Assembly (NCBI GenBank): GCA_963738325.1
Contig: CAVTWD010000002.1
Location: forward strand, 1-64,000
Source: CAVTWD01 sp963738325
Lineage (GTDB): Bacteria > Actinomycetota > Acidimicrobiia > Acidimicrobiales > Ilumatobacteraceae
DNA: 64,000 nucleotides
Direction: 5' to 3'
The position numbers and the translations under genes are program-made. This document shows positions 24,948-32,534 of this stretch, piece by piece (position 1 is the stretch's first letter; every line of letters begins with the position of its first letter). Under the pieces are notes generated by a model. That model saw nothing but the letters and a program-made list of their open reading frames with translations, ran no database searches and was not told where the DNA came from.

Positions 24948-26156
24948 CTACGTGTCGTCCTTCTCCACGCGGCGGAGGAACGAGGAGACCGCCGCGCCCA
25001 CCTGGTCCACATCGATCAGGAAGCTGTCGTGGCCGTGAGGCGAGTCGATCTCGACGTACTCCGCAGGCGTCCCCCGCCGCCGCAGCAGCTCGCGGATCTG
25101 CTTCTGCTGGTAGGTGGGATACAGCTCGTCGCTCCAGATGCCCACCGACAGCGTGGGCTCCCGAATGCGGGCCATGGCGGCCTCGAGGCTGCCCCGGCCA
25201 CGGGCCACGTCGTGCAGATCCATGGCCCGCGACAACACCAGATAGGAGTTGGCGTCGAACCGGCGCACCAGCTTCGTGCCGTGGTGGTCGAGGTAGCGCT
25301 CCACCTCGAAGCGCTGCCACAGCTCGAGGCCGTCGCCGTCCCTGTCGGCGAGGTCGCGCCCGAACCGTCCGCCAAGGTCGCCGTCGGCGCGGAAGGTGAC
25401 CTGGGCCAGCATCCGGGCCACGGCCATCCCCTCGCGTGGACCCTCACCGTCGCCCTCGCCGTAGTAGTCACCGCCCTGGAAGGCCGGGTCGAGCCGTATG
25501 GCGCGGCGGCCGACGCCGTTCCACGCGATCTGCTGGGCCGTGGCCTGCGCGCACGTCGCCACCGGGATGAGCGATCGGACCCGTTCGGGGAAGGTGATGC
25601 CCCACTCGAGGGCCTGCATGCCGCCCATCGACCCGCCGATCACCGTCAGCCAGCGTCCGACTCCGAGATGGTTGGCCAGCGCGGCCTGCGTGCGGACGAT
25701 GTCGCGGACCGTGACGACGGGGAAGCGCGAGCCGTACGGCTGGCCGGTGACGGGCTCGATCGACGACGGTCCCGTCGAACCCTGGCATCCACCGATCGCG
25801 TTCGCGCACACGACGAAGTAGCGATCGGTGTCGAGGGCGAGGCCGGGGCCGACCATCCCTTCCCACCAGCCCGCCGAGACGTGGCCCGGCCCGACCGGAC
25901 CGACGACGTGGCTGTCCCCGGTCCACGCATGGCAGACCAGGATGGCGTTCGCCGCCTCGTCGTCGAGGCGGCCCCAGGTCTCGTAGGCGATGGTGATGTG
26001 GCGAAGGCGCCCTCCGCCGTCGAGAGCCATGGGGCGGTCGGTGGCGAGGTCGAGGAACTGCCGGTGACCAGGCGGGTCACCGGGCCGCCACACCGCACGG
26101 CGAGGAGACGGGGTCGGCAGCGGTCCTCCTCTCGCGTCGTCGGGTCGATGGCGCAT
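24948..26156 (-). CDS. metX: homoserine O-acetyltransferase
   Basis: The alpha/beta-hydrolase fold is complete. ITIAYETWGRLDDEAANAIL, CHAWTGDSHV and ANAIGGCQGSTGPSS (the metX signature) are present. The nucleophile elbow is GGSMGGMQALEWG, the Asp is in GIWSDELYPTYQQ and the His in SPHGHDSFLIDVD. It acetylates homoserine with acetyl-CoA, the first step of methionine synthesis. The frame is open up to 26297, but the first 140 bases are the riboswitch; the ATG at 26156 (or 26186) lies downstream of it. The gene is followed closely by the PLP enzyme. Confidence 0.92.
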   Translation of the reverse strand: MRHRPDDARGGPLPTPSPRRAVWRPGDPPGHRQFLDLATDRPMALDGGGRLRHITIAYETWGRLDDEAANAILVCHAWTGDSHVVGPVGPGHVSAGWWEGMVGPGLALDTDRYFVVCANAIGGCQGSTGPSSIEPVTGQPYGSRFPVVTVRDIVRTQAALANHLGVGRWLTVIGGSMGGMQALEWGITFPERVRSLIPVATCAQATAQQIAWNGVGRRAIRLDPAFQGGDYYGEGDGEGPREGMAVARMLAQVTFRADGDLGGRFGRDLADRDGDGLELWQRFEVERYLDHHGTKLVRRFDANSYLVLSRAMDLHDVARGRGSLEAAMARIREPTLSVGIWSDELYPTYQQKQIRELLRRRGTPAEYVEIDSPHGHDSFLIDVDQVGAAVSSFLRRVEKDDT

Positions 26157-26191
26157 CACGAGAGCGGAAGCTTCGTTGCCGGACATACCGG

Positions 26192-26290
26192 CCACATCCC
26201 CACCCGGAGGTGGGAGGGCACCTTGGGGCTTCCGTCCCAGGTTGCCGGACCCTTGCCCACCGAGGTCGGCAAGAGCCACTCGTGATGTGG
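26192..26290 (-). promoter_or_regulatory. SAM riboswitch (SAM-I/SAM-IV clan) upstream of metX
   Basis: On the minus strand CCACATC at the 5' end pairs with GATGTGG at the 3' end (P1). CTTGCC and GGCAAG form P2. The conserved GGTCCGGCAACC follows, then CCTGGG ... CCCCAAGG as P3 with AAGGTGCC, and CCCACC/GGTGGG as P4. The CCGGCAACC and AAGGTGCC cores and ACGAGTGGC entry are the SAM-binding signature of this clan. High SAM is expected to turn off metX and the following PLP gene. SAM-I versus SAM-IV is not resolved. Confidence 0.88.
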
Positions 26291-26295
26291 GCGCC

Positions 26296-26301
26296 ATCGT
26301 A
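26296..26301 (-). promoter_or_regulatory. putative -10 box for the riboswitch transcript
   Basis: TACGAT on the minus strand lies five bases upstream of the first P1 base, so transcription would begin at the riboswitch 5' end. The -35 region is not clear. Confidence 0.5.
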
Positions 26302-26353
26302 GCGGACTCGGGACGCCCGGACGGCGAGTTGCGAGGAGGCTGCTAGCGCACTG

Positions 26354-26866
26354 CTAGCCCGGGTCCGCGGGGTGGACCCACTGGCCGTCGGTGTCGAAGA
26401 CGAGGTCGGTGAGCTGGCCGGGGCGGACCTCGGCGTCGGTGCCGAGGGAGACGGACACCTTCTGGTAGTTCCACTTCATGACGTCGAGGGTGAGCTCGAG
26501 GATCTCTTCGTCGGTGAAGGAGCGACGGAGCCGGTCGCGCCGCTCGTCGGTGATGGCGCCGGGCTGGCTCATGAGCGCGTCGGCGAGGCCCAGGGCGGCC
26601 TTCTGGCGGGAGTCGAGGTCGCTCTCCTCGTAGCGCACGACCTTGCCCGCAGTCGTCTCGTCCATGCCCGACTGCTTGGCAACTGCCAAGCGCAGAGACA
26701 GTCAAGTGCGGCAGTCGTGGTAGTGCGCGCAGCGGAGACGGACGAGCTCGGTCGTGATGGGGTCGACCTCCGAGAGCCGGACCACCGCCGCCTGCCATCC
26801 GTCCAGCGCCCGTCGCAGCGCGGGCGACGCGCGAGCACCCCGAGGAAGACGTGCGTGGCGGGTCAC
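26354..26866 (-). CDS. CMD/AhpD-like protein with in-frame UGA at a CxxC position: candidate selenoprotein
   Basis: The GTG at 26866 overlaps the upstream stop as GTGA and has AGGAGG just before it. The frame continues to a TAG at 26354 with one interruption, a TGA at 26704-26702. The sequence around it is LVRLRCAHYHDCRT-(UGA)-LSLRLAVAKQ. Relatives read DCRxCxSLR here, so the UGA (codon 55) replaces the second Cys of a CxxC redox motif. The frame is the same on both sides, so this is not a frameshift. A SECIS-like hairpin follows ten bases later. CMD/AhpD-like proteins use CxxC for peroxide reduction, and CxxU forms are known. The remainder (SFTDEEILELTLDVMKWNYQ) is typical of the family. A TGC-to-TGA read error is the main alternative. 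Confidence 0.75.
26674..26691 (-). promoter_or_regulatory. SECIS-like hairpin for UGA decoding
   Basis: Read on the minus strand, GCTTGGC-AGTT-GCCAAGC forms a perfect 7-bp stem with a four-base loop whose second base is G. The stem starts 10 bases after the UGA. Bacterial SECIS elements have a short apical stem-loop with a G in the first two loop positions, at a similar distance inside the coding region. Confidence 0.6.
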
Positions 26867-27351
26867 GCCGCCTCCTCGCTGGACGGGAACAGCCGCGCCC
26901 ACGCGAGGCGGAGCCGTTGACGCTGCTCGATCACCAGCAGCGCGGTGGCGAGGTTCGCCAGACCCTCCTCGCCGAGGTGGGACCGCACGGCCAGGGCCAC
27001 CTCGTCATCGAGACCCGCGACATCGATCACGAACTGCTCGCAGAACGCGAGACAGGCGCGCTCGCGAGGCCCGTACCGCGACGAGGTCGGCCACTGAGCC
27101 AGCTCGGCGATCGTGTCCTCGTCCACGCCCGCCAGTGCGGTGCGGACCCCGAGCTCCGCGCCGCAGCCCAACAACATCGCGACCCGCAGGCGGCACAGCT
27201 CGAGCACCACAGGATCGACCGCCCGCCATGCCTCGGCGTGAGCAGCGGTGAGATGATCGGCGATGTCGGGGTGGTCGGCGAGGACGAAGCGGATCAGGTC
27301 GTCGGTCGACATCGCCGCCTCCGCATCGTCGGGATGGTACCGATCCGTCAT
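26863..27351 (-). CDS. carboxymuconolactone decarboxylase-like protein
   Basis: The predicted protein has 162 residues. The all-helical CMD fold is visible: VDPVVLELCRLRVAMLLGC, WPTSSRYGPRERACLAFCEQ and FVIDVAGLDDEVALAVRSHL. It keeps a single Cys-Gly-Ala-Glu (GCGAEL) where redox-active relatives have CxxC, so it may lack peroxidase activity. It overlaps the UGA-containing paralogue and follows the PEP-mutase-like gene by 13 bases. A heteromeric or divided-function pair with the downstream protein is a reasonable inference. Confidence 0.78.
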   Translation of the reverse strand: MTDRYHPDDAEAAMSTDDLIRFVLADHPDIADHLTAAHAEAWRAVDPVVLELCRLRVAMLLGCGAELGVRTALAGVDEDTIAELAQWPTSSRYGPRERACLAFCEQFVIDVAGLDDEVALAVRSHLGEEGLANLATALLVIEQRQRLRLAWARLFPSSEEAA

Positions 27352-27364
27352 CGTCGGGAGCCGC

Positions 27365-28225
27365 TCACGTCCGGTAGCGGTCGTCCAGCTCGCGATGGTG
27401 CTCGAGCTCGACGACGGCCACGAAGTCGTCGAAGCTCAGGAGCTGGTCGAGATGGTCGCGCAACGTGCCCTCGGCCCGCAGTTGGACGAACGCGTCGCAC
27501 AACGCCTTCGTCGCCGCGAGCAGTCCGCTCAGCGGGGAGACGATCAGCCGGAACCCGAGCTCACCCAGCTCGGCCGGGCTCAGCAGTGGCGTCTTCCCGC
27601 TTTCGACCATGTTGGCCACGAGTGTCACACCCGTGAGGGCACTCGCGATCACCTCGAGCTCGGCGAGGCTCTCGGGAGCTTCGACGAACACGGCATCGAC
27701 GCCGAGATCGCGAGCCATGCGCGCCCGCTCGAGCGCCTCGTCCAGCCCGATGGCGGCGCGAGCGTCGGTACGGGCGGTGAGGAACAGATGGCGCCGATGA
27801 TCACGGGCCGCCCGCAGCTTGGCCACCCAGTCCTCGCGGCCGACGACCTGCTTGCCTTCCATGTGCCCGCACCGCTTCGGCCACACCTGGTCCTCGAGGA
27901 ACAACCCGCACGCCCCGGCGGCCTCCCAGCGTTCGACGGTGCGCACGGTGTTGAGGGCATTGCCGTAGCCCGTGTCGGCGTCGACGACCACCATGGTGGA
28001 CGGCGCCGCCGCGCACACCCGCTGCGCCACCTCCGCCATCTCGGCTTGGGTCAGGTAGCCGTAGTCGGGCAGGCCGAGTTGGGTGCCGGACACGCAGAAG
28101 CCGGACAGGAACACCGTGTCGAAGCCGGCGCCGGCCGCCAGCTTCACGCTCAACGCGTCCCAGACCCCCGGCATGAGCACGGGCGGGCCGGTGAGGAGCC
28201 GGGCCCGCAAGTCGTCGCCATCCAT
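27365..28225 (-). CDS. isocitrate lyase/PEP mutase family protein
   Basis: The predicted protein is about 286 residues, starting at MDGDDLRARL; an ATG three codons upstream is possible. TIM-barrel motifs of the superfamily are present: MPGVWDALSVKLAAGAGFDT, VVVDADTGYGN (metal-binding DxD-like), GLFLEDQVWPKRCGHMEGK (the ED and KxCGH catalytic loop), LTARTDARAAIG and VEAPES. The KRCGH loop is that of oxaloacetate decarboxylase, methylisocitrate lyase or PEP mutase enzymes. The precise substrate is unknown. It is first in an operon with the two CMD-like genes and divergent from marR. Confidence 0.85.
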   Translation of the reverse strand: MDGDDLRARLLTGPPVLMPGVWDALSVKLAAGAGFDTVFLSGFCVSGTQLGLPDYGYLTQAEMAEVAQRVCAAAPSTMVVVDADTGYGNALNTVRTVERWEAAGACGLFLEDQVWPKRCGHMEGKQVVGREDWVAKLRAARDHRRHLFLTARTDARAAIGLDEALERARMARDLGVDAVFVEAPESLAELEVIASALTGVTLVANMVESGKTPLLSPAELGELGFRLIVSPLSGLLAATKALCDAFVQLRAEGTLRDHLDQLLSFDDFVAVVELEHHRELDDRYRT

Positions 28226-28302
28226 CGGGGGCAATCTACGAGTGACCTGGTGATGCCGAGGCGTTCGACGGGGCCCGCGGGTGCGAAAAAGGTTCGATCC
28301 CG

Positions 28303-28308
28303 TATAGT
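28303..28308 (+). promoter_or_regulatory. -10 box TATAGT of the marR operon
   Basis: TATAGT ends nine bases before the marR ATG, and no Shine-Dalgarno lies between. The transcript is therefore probably leaderless. The surrounding ATAGTCAGATAT has partial dyad symmetry that could be a MarR autoregulatory site. Confidence 0.55.
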
Positions 28309-28317
28309 CAGATATCG

Positions 28318-28755
28318 ATGGAACGGCTCGGGCGCCAGATCTACCTCACCTTTCGACGGACCCATGACCTGCTCGACGAGCGCATGCAGCGGGCGGGTGG
28401 CTCGCTGCCGCAGTGGGTGGTGCTCCGGGTCCTCAGCAACGAGCCCAACCTGTCCCATCGTGAGCTCGCCCATCGGATGGCCCTCACCGGCTCGACGCTC
28501 ACCCATCACCTCGACCGCCTGGAGGGCGAGGGGCTGATCACCCGGGTACGCGACACCGCGGACCGCCGCGTGGTGCGCGTGATGCTGACGGCCGAAGGCA
28601 AGCAGCGCTGCGGCGAGCTCGACGCCGTGGCAGACGCCTCTGACGCCGAGCTGCGTGGCCTACTCGCGGAGGACGAGGCGCTCACCTTGAACCGGCTCCT
28701 GGCCAAGCTCCACACCCGCCTCGCCAAGACCCAAGGAGACACCCATGCCCCCTGA
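28318..28755 (+). CDS. MarR-family transcriptional regulator
   Basis: The predicted protein has 145 residues. The winged-helix DNA-binding domain is clear: LPQWVVLRVLSNEPNLSHRE, LAHRMALTGSTLTHHLDRLE and the wing ITRVRDTADRRVVRVMLTAEG with the DxRxxxVxLT signature. Flanking helices form the dimer interface. Its 3' end overlaps the ABC ATPase start by 11 bases, so it very likely regulates the downstream exporter in response to a ligand. Confidence 0.93.
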   Translation: MERLGRQIYLTFRRTHDLLDERMQRAGGSLPQWVVLRVLSNEPNLSHRELAHRMALTGSTLTHHLDRLEGEGLITRVRDTADRRVVRVMLTAEGKQRCGELDAVADASDAELRGLLAEDEALTLNRLLAKLHTRLAKTQGDTHAP

Positions 28756-29755
28756 GACCGTGCCGGTCGCCGCCCCTGCCGGCAATGGCGAGCGCTCGCC
28801 TCGAGCGAGAACGCCGATCATCTCGACGAAGGCGCTCGTGAAGACCTATCCGGGCCCTGTCGAAGCGGTGAAGTCGCTCGATCTCGAGGTGCAACATGGC
28901 GAGATCTACGGGCTGCTCGGCCCCAACGGCGCCGGCAAGACGACGACCATCGGCATGCTCACCACACGCGTGATCCCCACGAGCGGCGAGGCCACGGTCG
29001 GTGGGGTCGACATGATCCGCCATCCCGCCCTCGCCAAGCAGGTGATCGGAGTCGTCCCGCAGACGAACACGCTCGATCGGGCCATGACGGTGGAGGAGAA
29101 CCTCGTCTTCCACGGGCGGTACTTCGGCATGAGCGGGCAGGAGGCGAAGGCGCTCACGGCCGACATGCTCGAGAAGGTCCGCCTCGCCGACCGGGCCGAT
29201 GCGCCCGTGATGGCCCTGTCGGGCGGCATGGCGCAGCGCCTGATGGTGGCTCGCGCCATCCTCCACAAGCCCCAGATCCTGTTCCTCGACGAGCCGACGG
29301 CCGGCCTCGACCCGCAGAGCCGCCTCGCCTTGTGGGAGATCATCCGCGAGCTGCACAGCGAGGGCGAGACGATCCTCCTCACCACCCACCACATGGAGGA
29401 GGCCGACCTGCTCTGCGATCGCGTGGCCATCATGGACCACGGCGAGATCCTCGCCTTGGACACGCCCGCCGAGCTGAAGCGATCGGTCGGCGCGGCGAGC
29501 GTGGTCACGATCTCGGCGGACACCTCCGACCTCCAGAAGCTGGCCGATCACCTCATGGAGGCGGTGCGTGGGGCCAAACGGGCCCGGGTGGTCGACGAGT
29601 CCGTGATGCTCTCCGCCACCAGCCCGACGGGCCTGCTGCCCCGGGTCATCGACGCCGCCGAGACCATCGGCGTCAACGTCACCGATCTCTCCATGCGTGA
29701 GCCAACGCTCGAGACCGTGTTCATCAACCTCACCGGGAAGGATCTCCGCGAATGA
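28745..29755 (+). CDS. ABC transporter ATP-binding protein (DrrA-like)
   Basis: The predicted protein has 336 residues. It has Walker A LLGPNGAGKTTTIGML, a Q loop VVPQTNTLDRAM, a signature LSGGMAQRLMVARAI (LSGGM instead of LSGGQ), Walker B ILFLDEPTAGLDPQSR and an H loop LLTTHHMEEADLL. A C-terminal ~90-residue extension ends in REPTLETVFINLTGKDLRE, typical of DrrA/CcmA-type exporters. It overlaps both neighbours and forms an exporter with the downstream permease. The substrate is unknown; multidrug or polyketide-type export is typical of the family. Confidence 0.94.
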   Translation: MPPETVPVAAPAGNGERSPRARTPIISTKALVKTYPGPVEAVKSLDLEVQHGEIYGLLGPNGAGKTTTIGMLTTRVIPTSGEATVGGVDMIRHPALAKQVIGVVPQTNTLDRAMTVEENLVFHGRYFGMSGQEAKALTADMLEKVRLADRADAPVMALSGGMAQRLMVARAILHKPQILFLDEPTAGLDPQSRLALWEIIRELHSEGETILLTTHHMEEADLLCDRVAIMDHGEILALDTPAELKRSVGAASVVTISADTSDLQKLADHLMEAVRGAKRARVVDESVMLSATSPTGLLPRVIDAAETIGVNVTDLSMREPTLETVFINLTGKDLRE

Positions 29756-30618
29756 CCACCACCACTGCCGCCACCACGGTCGCGCCGATCCCCCACCGTG
29801 GGCTGGCGCAGCTGCGCTCGGCGCGCATCGCCTATCCGAAGGCGTTCATCGCGCTGCTCCAGCGCGATTTGCACGTGCTCTTCAAGAGCCTTCCCCTGTT
29901 CCTCGTCCGCACGATCATGCAGCCGCTGCTGTTGATGTTCGTGTTCACCTACGTGTTCCCGAAGATCGGCCAGAGCGTCGGTGGCTCGGGTGCGGCCGCC
30001 ACCGCGTTCACGACGGTGCTCGTGGCCGGCGTGATCGGCCTTGCCATCGTGTTCCAGGGCATCCAGGCCGTCGCGCTGCCGCTCGTGCAAGAGTTCGGCT
30101 ACTCGAAGGAGATCGAGGACAGGGTGCTGGCGCCGCTGCCCACCCGCATGGTGGGCGTCCAGAAGATCGTCACGGGAACCATCCAGGGCCTCTTCGCCGC
30201 CGCCCTCGTGTTCCCGATCGCCGCCATCGTGCCCGCGACACCCGTTGACCTCCACATCAACTGGCTCGTGCTCCTGACGCTGGCGCCCCTCGCGGGCTGG
30301 GTGGCGTCGGCGCTTGGGCTCGTGCTCGGCACGAAGGTGCCGCCCCATCTCGTCTCGTACATGTTCGCCCTCATCGTGTTGCCGCTGACCTTCCTCGGCG
30401 CCATCTACTACCCGTGGAAGGCTTTGCAGGCGGTGCGCTGGCTGCAGATCGTCGTGCTCGTCAATCCGCTCGTCTACATGTGCGAGGGCTTCCGGGCCTG
30501 CCTCACCCAAGACGTCCCGCACATGAGCCTCTGGGCGGTGTACGGGGCGTTGTTCGGCTTCGCCGTGGTGCTCACCTGGATCGGGGTGGGTGGCTTCCAG
30601 AAGCGCGTCGTGAGCTGA
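29752..30618 (+). CDS. ABC-2 type transporter permease (DrrB-like)
   Basis: The predicted protein has 288 residues with six hydrophobic helices. An amphipathic N-terminal helix (FIALLQRDLHVLFKSLPLFL) is followed by TIMQPLLLMFVFTYVFPKIG, the gate region EIEDRVLAPLPTRMVGVQKI (the ABC-2 signature) and FLGAIYYPWKALQAVRWLQ. The ATG overlaps the ATPase stop as ATGA. It is the membrane component of the exporter. The last codons together with the stop are the first unit of the downstream repeats. Confidence 0.92.
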   Translation: MTTTTAATTVAPIPHRGLAQLRSARIAYPKAFIALLQRDLHVLFKSLPLFLVRTIMQPLLLMFVFTYVFPKIGQSVGGSGAAATAFTTVLVAGVIGLAIVFQGIQAVALPLVQEFGYSKEIEDRVLAPLPTRMVGVQKIVTGTIQGLFAAALVFPIAAIVPATPVDLHINWLVLLTLAPLAGWVASALGLVLGTKVPPHLVSYMFALIVLPLTFLGAIYYPWKALQAVRWLQIVVLVNPLVYMCEGFRACLTQDVPHMSLWAVYGALFGFAVVLTWIGVGGFQKRVVS

Positions 30619-30690
30619 GGTCGCGCTTGCCCGTCGTGAGCTGAGGTCGCGCTTTCCCGTCGTGAGGTCGCCCTGCCCGTCGTGGGCTCA
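30604..30690. repeat. 27-bp tandem repeats seeded at the permease stop codon
   Basis: CGTCGTGAGCTGAGGTCGCG followed by CTTGCC or CTTTCCC occurs twice in near-perfect copies, with a third shortened unit (CGTCGTGAGGTCGCCCTGCC) and a partial fourth. The first copy contains the last three codons and stop of the permease. Confidence 0.75.
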
Positions 30691-30794
30691 TGGGTGCGCT
30701 CATTGCCGTCGGCTCGGATTGCCTTCCCTCGCGGCCGAGGGCTCCGTACCATGACGGCCCTAGCGGGCGGACGACCGCGGGAGATCCCAATCCC

Positions 30795-32453
30795 ATGTGC
30801 GACCGCTGCGCCGATCAGTACGACCGTCGTGCCTTCTTGCGGCGCGCCGCCATCCTCGGAGGAGCGGCGGTAGCCGGCGGGATCCTGCTGCCCGAGGCGG
30901 CCGGGTCGATGGGGCCGCCCTTCGAGACCATCGGGCTCGGTGAGGACCGCCTTCCGGGGCCTCGCGCCCTTGAGCTTCCGGAACGTCACCGGCGCCCGAT
31001 GGCCAAAGTCAGGCCCTCGGTGAGGCCGCCGCCCATCGTGACGCGGGCCCAGTGGGGCGCGGACGAATCGATTCGGACCTCCGAGCGGGCCTTCGCACCC
31101 ATCCGGAAGCTGATCGTGCACCACACGGCCTCACCCTCCAACCCTCGCGACCCCGTCTCGTGGGTGCGCAAGACGTACGAGTTCCACGTGCTCGGCCGGG
31201 GCTACTCCGACGTGGGCTACAACTTCCTCATCGACCACCACGGTGTGGTGTACGAGGGCCGCTGGGCCCGCGACTACCCGCCGGGCGAGGTGCACGACGG
31301 CGAGAACGCCGAAGGGCTCGGCGTGGTGGGCGGTCACGCGTTCGGCATGAACACCGGCAGTTGCGGCATCGTGCTGATCGGCGACTTCACCGTTGGCCAG
31401 CCGACGAAGGCGATGCTGAGCAGCCTCATCCGGCTGCTCGCCTGGAAGTGCGCGGCCCACCGGATCGACCCGCTCGGCTGGGACCTCTACGTCAACTTCG
31501 CCGGCGTGGCGAAGACCTTCCCCAACATCTGCGGCCACAAGGACGTGGGCATCACGATCTGCCCCGGCCCGCACGTGTTCAACCGGTTCCCGGCCATCCG
31601 CCAGGCCGTCCACGCCCGCACCGGATCCTTCCCGGCGAAGACCGTCGACCTCGCCACGGCGACCCGGTACAACTACAGCCGCTCCGCGTGGTCGACGGCG
31701 GCGGGCAGCCACCGGGTCGTCGGTTACCGCGTGCTCACCGCCGACAGCGAGGTCGTCTCCCTCGGCCGGCTACCGACCACCCGATCCCCGCGCGACCAAG
31801 GCGTCACCGACGTCCTCGCCATCGCGCCGTCCCCGGGGAGCCGTGGTTACTACTCCCTCGACAGTCGCGGCGGTGTGCTCGCCTTCGGTACCGCCAAGTG
31901 GTACGGCTCGCTGCGGGCGGGCGGCCACGTGTTCACCCCGGTCGACATCGCCGCCACCCGCAAGGGAGACGGCTACTGGATCCTGACGGCCAACGGGGGT
32001 GTGTTCGGGTACGGCTCGGCCCGCTGGCACGGCTCGCTCTCCAAGTACAACGGCCACGTCAGGCCGCTCAAGCTGCGATCGACGCCCTCGGGGCAGGGCT
32101 ACTGGATCCTCGCCGCCAACGGCAAGGTCTACGCGTACGGTGACGCCGTCAACGCCGGCTCTCCGGGCAACAAGCGCTCGGCCGTGGTCGACCTCGCGCC
32201 GACCTCGTCGGGGAAGGGCTACTGGGTGCTGCGGGCCAACGGCACGATCGCCGCGCTGGGGGATGCCACCGTCCACGGTGACCTCGCCAAGTCGGCCAGG
32301 CGTCACGGAGGCGCGGTCACGATCACCGCGTCGCCGCTCGGCAGCGGCTACTACGTGGCCACCGGTGACGGGAGAGTCACCGCCTTCGGTCACGTGCCGA
32401 GCTACGGCGGCGTGCGGGGGCGGCCCCTCGGGCTGGCGGCGGTCGCCATCTGA
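30795..32453 (+). CDS. Tat-exported N-acetylmuramoyl-L-alanine amidase (PGRP) with C-terminal propeller-like repeats
   Basis: The predicted protein has 552 residues. It begins with a twin-arginine signal (DRRAFLRRAAILGGAAVAGG). The amidase_2/PGRP domain spans about residues 80-270. Its zinc ligands are in KLIVHHTASP, an HxxGxxYNF-type GYSDVGYNFLIDHHG, and GHKDVGITICPG (H, C). The remaining ~250 residues contain about six units of the type GYWILTANGGVFGYGSARWHG. They predict a beta-propeller seen in secreted proteins of this actinobacterial group. It cleaves the amide bond between muramic acid and the stem peptide; the propeller may bind wall glycan. The start is the ATG at 30795; upstream codons are shadow. 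Confidence 0.9.
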   Translation: MCDRCADQYDRRAFLRRAAILGGAAVAGGILLPEAAGSMGPPFETIGLGEDRLPGPRALELPERHRRPMAKVRPSVRPPPIVTRAQWGADESIRTSERAFAPIRKLIVHHTASPSNPRDPVSWVRKTYEFHVLGRGYSDVGYNFLIDHHGVVYEGRWARDYPPGEVHDGENAEGLGVVGGHAFGMNTGSCGIVLIGDFTVGQPTKAMLSSLIRLLAWKCAAHRIDPLGWDLYVNFAGVAKTFPNICGHKDVGITICPGPHVFNRFPAIRQAVHARTGSFPAKTVDLATATRYNYSRSAWSTAAGSHRVVGYRVLTADSEVVSLGRLPTTRSPRDQGVTDVLAIAPSPGSRGYYSLDSRGGVLAFGTAKWYGSLRAGGHVFTPVDIAATRKGDGYWILTANGGVFGYGSARWHGSLSKYNGHVRPLKLRSTPSGQGYWILAANGKVYAYGDAVNAGSPGNKRSAVVDLAPTSSGKGYWVLRANGTIAALGDATVHGDLAKSARRHGGAVTITASPLGSGYYVATGDGRVTAFGHVPSYGGVRGRPLGLAAVAI

Positions 32454-32505
32454 CTGCCGTCGCCGTCTGACTGCGGCCGTCATCTGACTCCGGCCGTCAG
32501 CTGAC
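32441..32505. repeat. short tandem repeats seeded at the amidase stop codon
   Basis: The final codons and stop, GTCGCCATCTGACTGC, are followed by GTCGCCGTCTGACTGC, then GGCCGTCATCTGACTCC and GGCCGTCAGCTGACGC. These are four 16-17-bp units, each reproducing a terminal TGA. Confidence 0.7.
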
Positions 32506-32534
32506 GCGCCTGGCGCCCGGCTCGCCCTTGCCGA

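Noticed and set aside
26354..26902. Two separate small CMD genes split by a stop
   Set aside because: Both halves share one frame and one fold, and the break is a single UGA at a conserved Cys position, so one gene with UGA recoding is the better reading.
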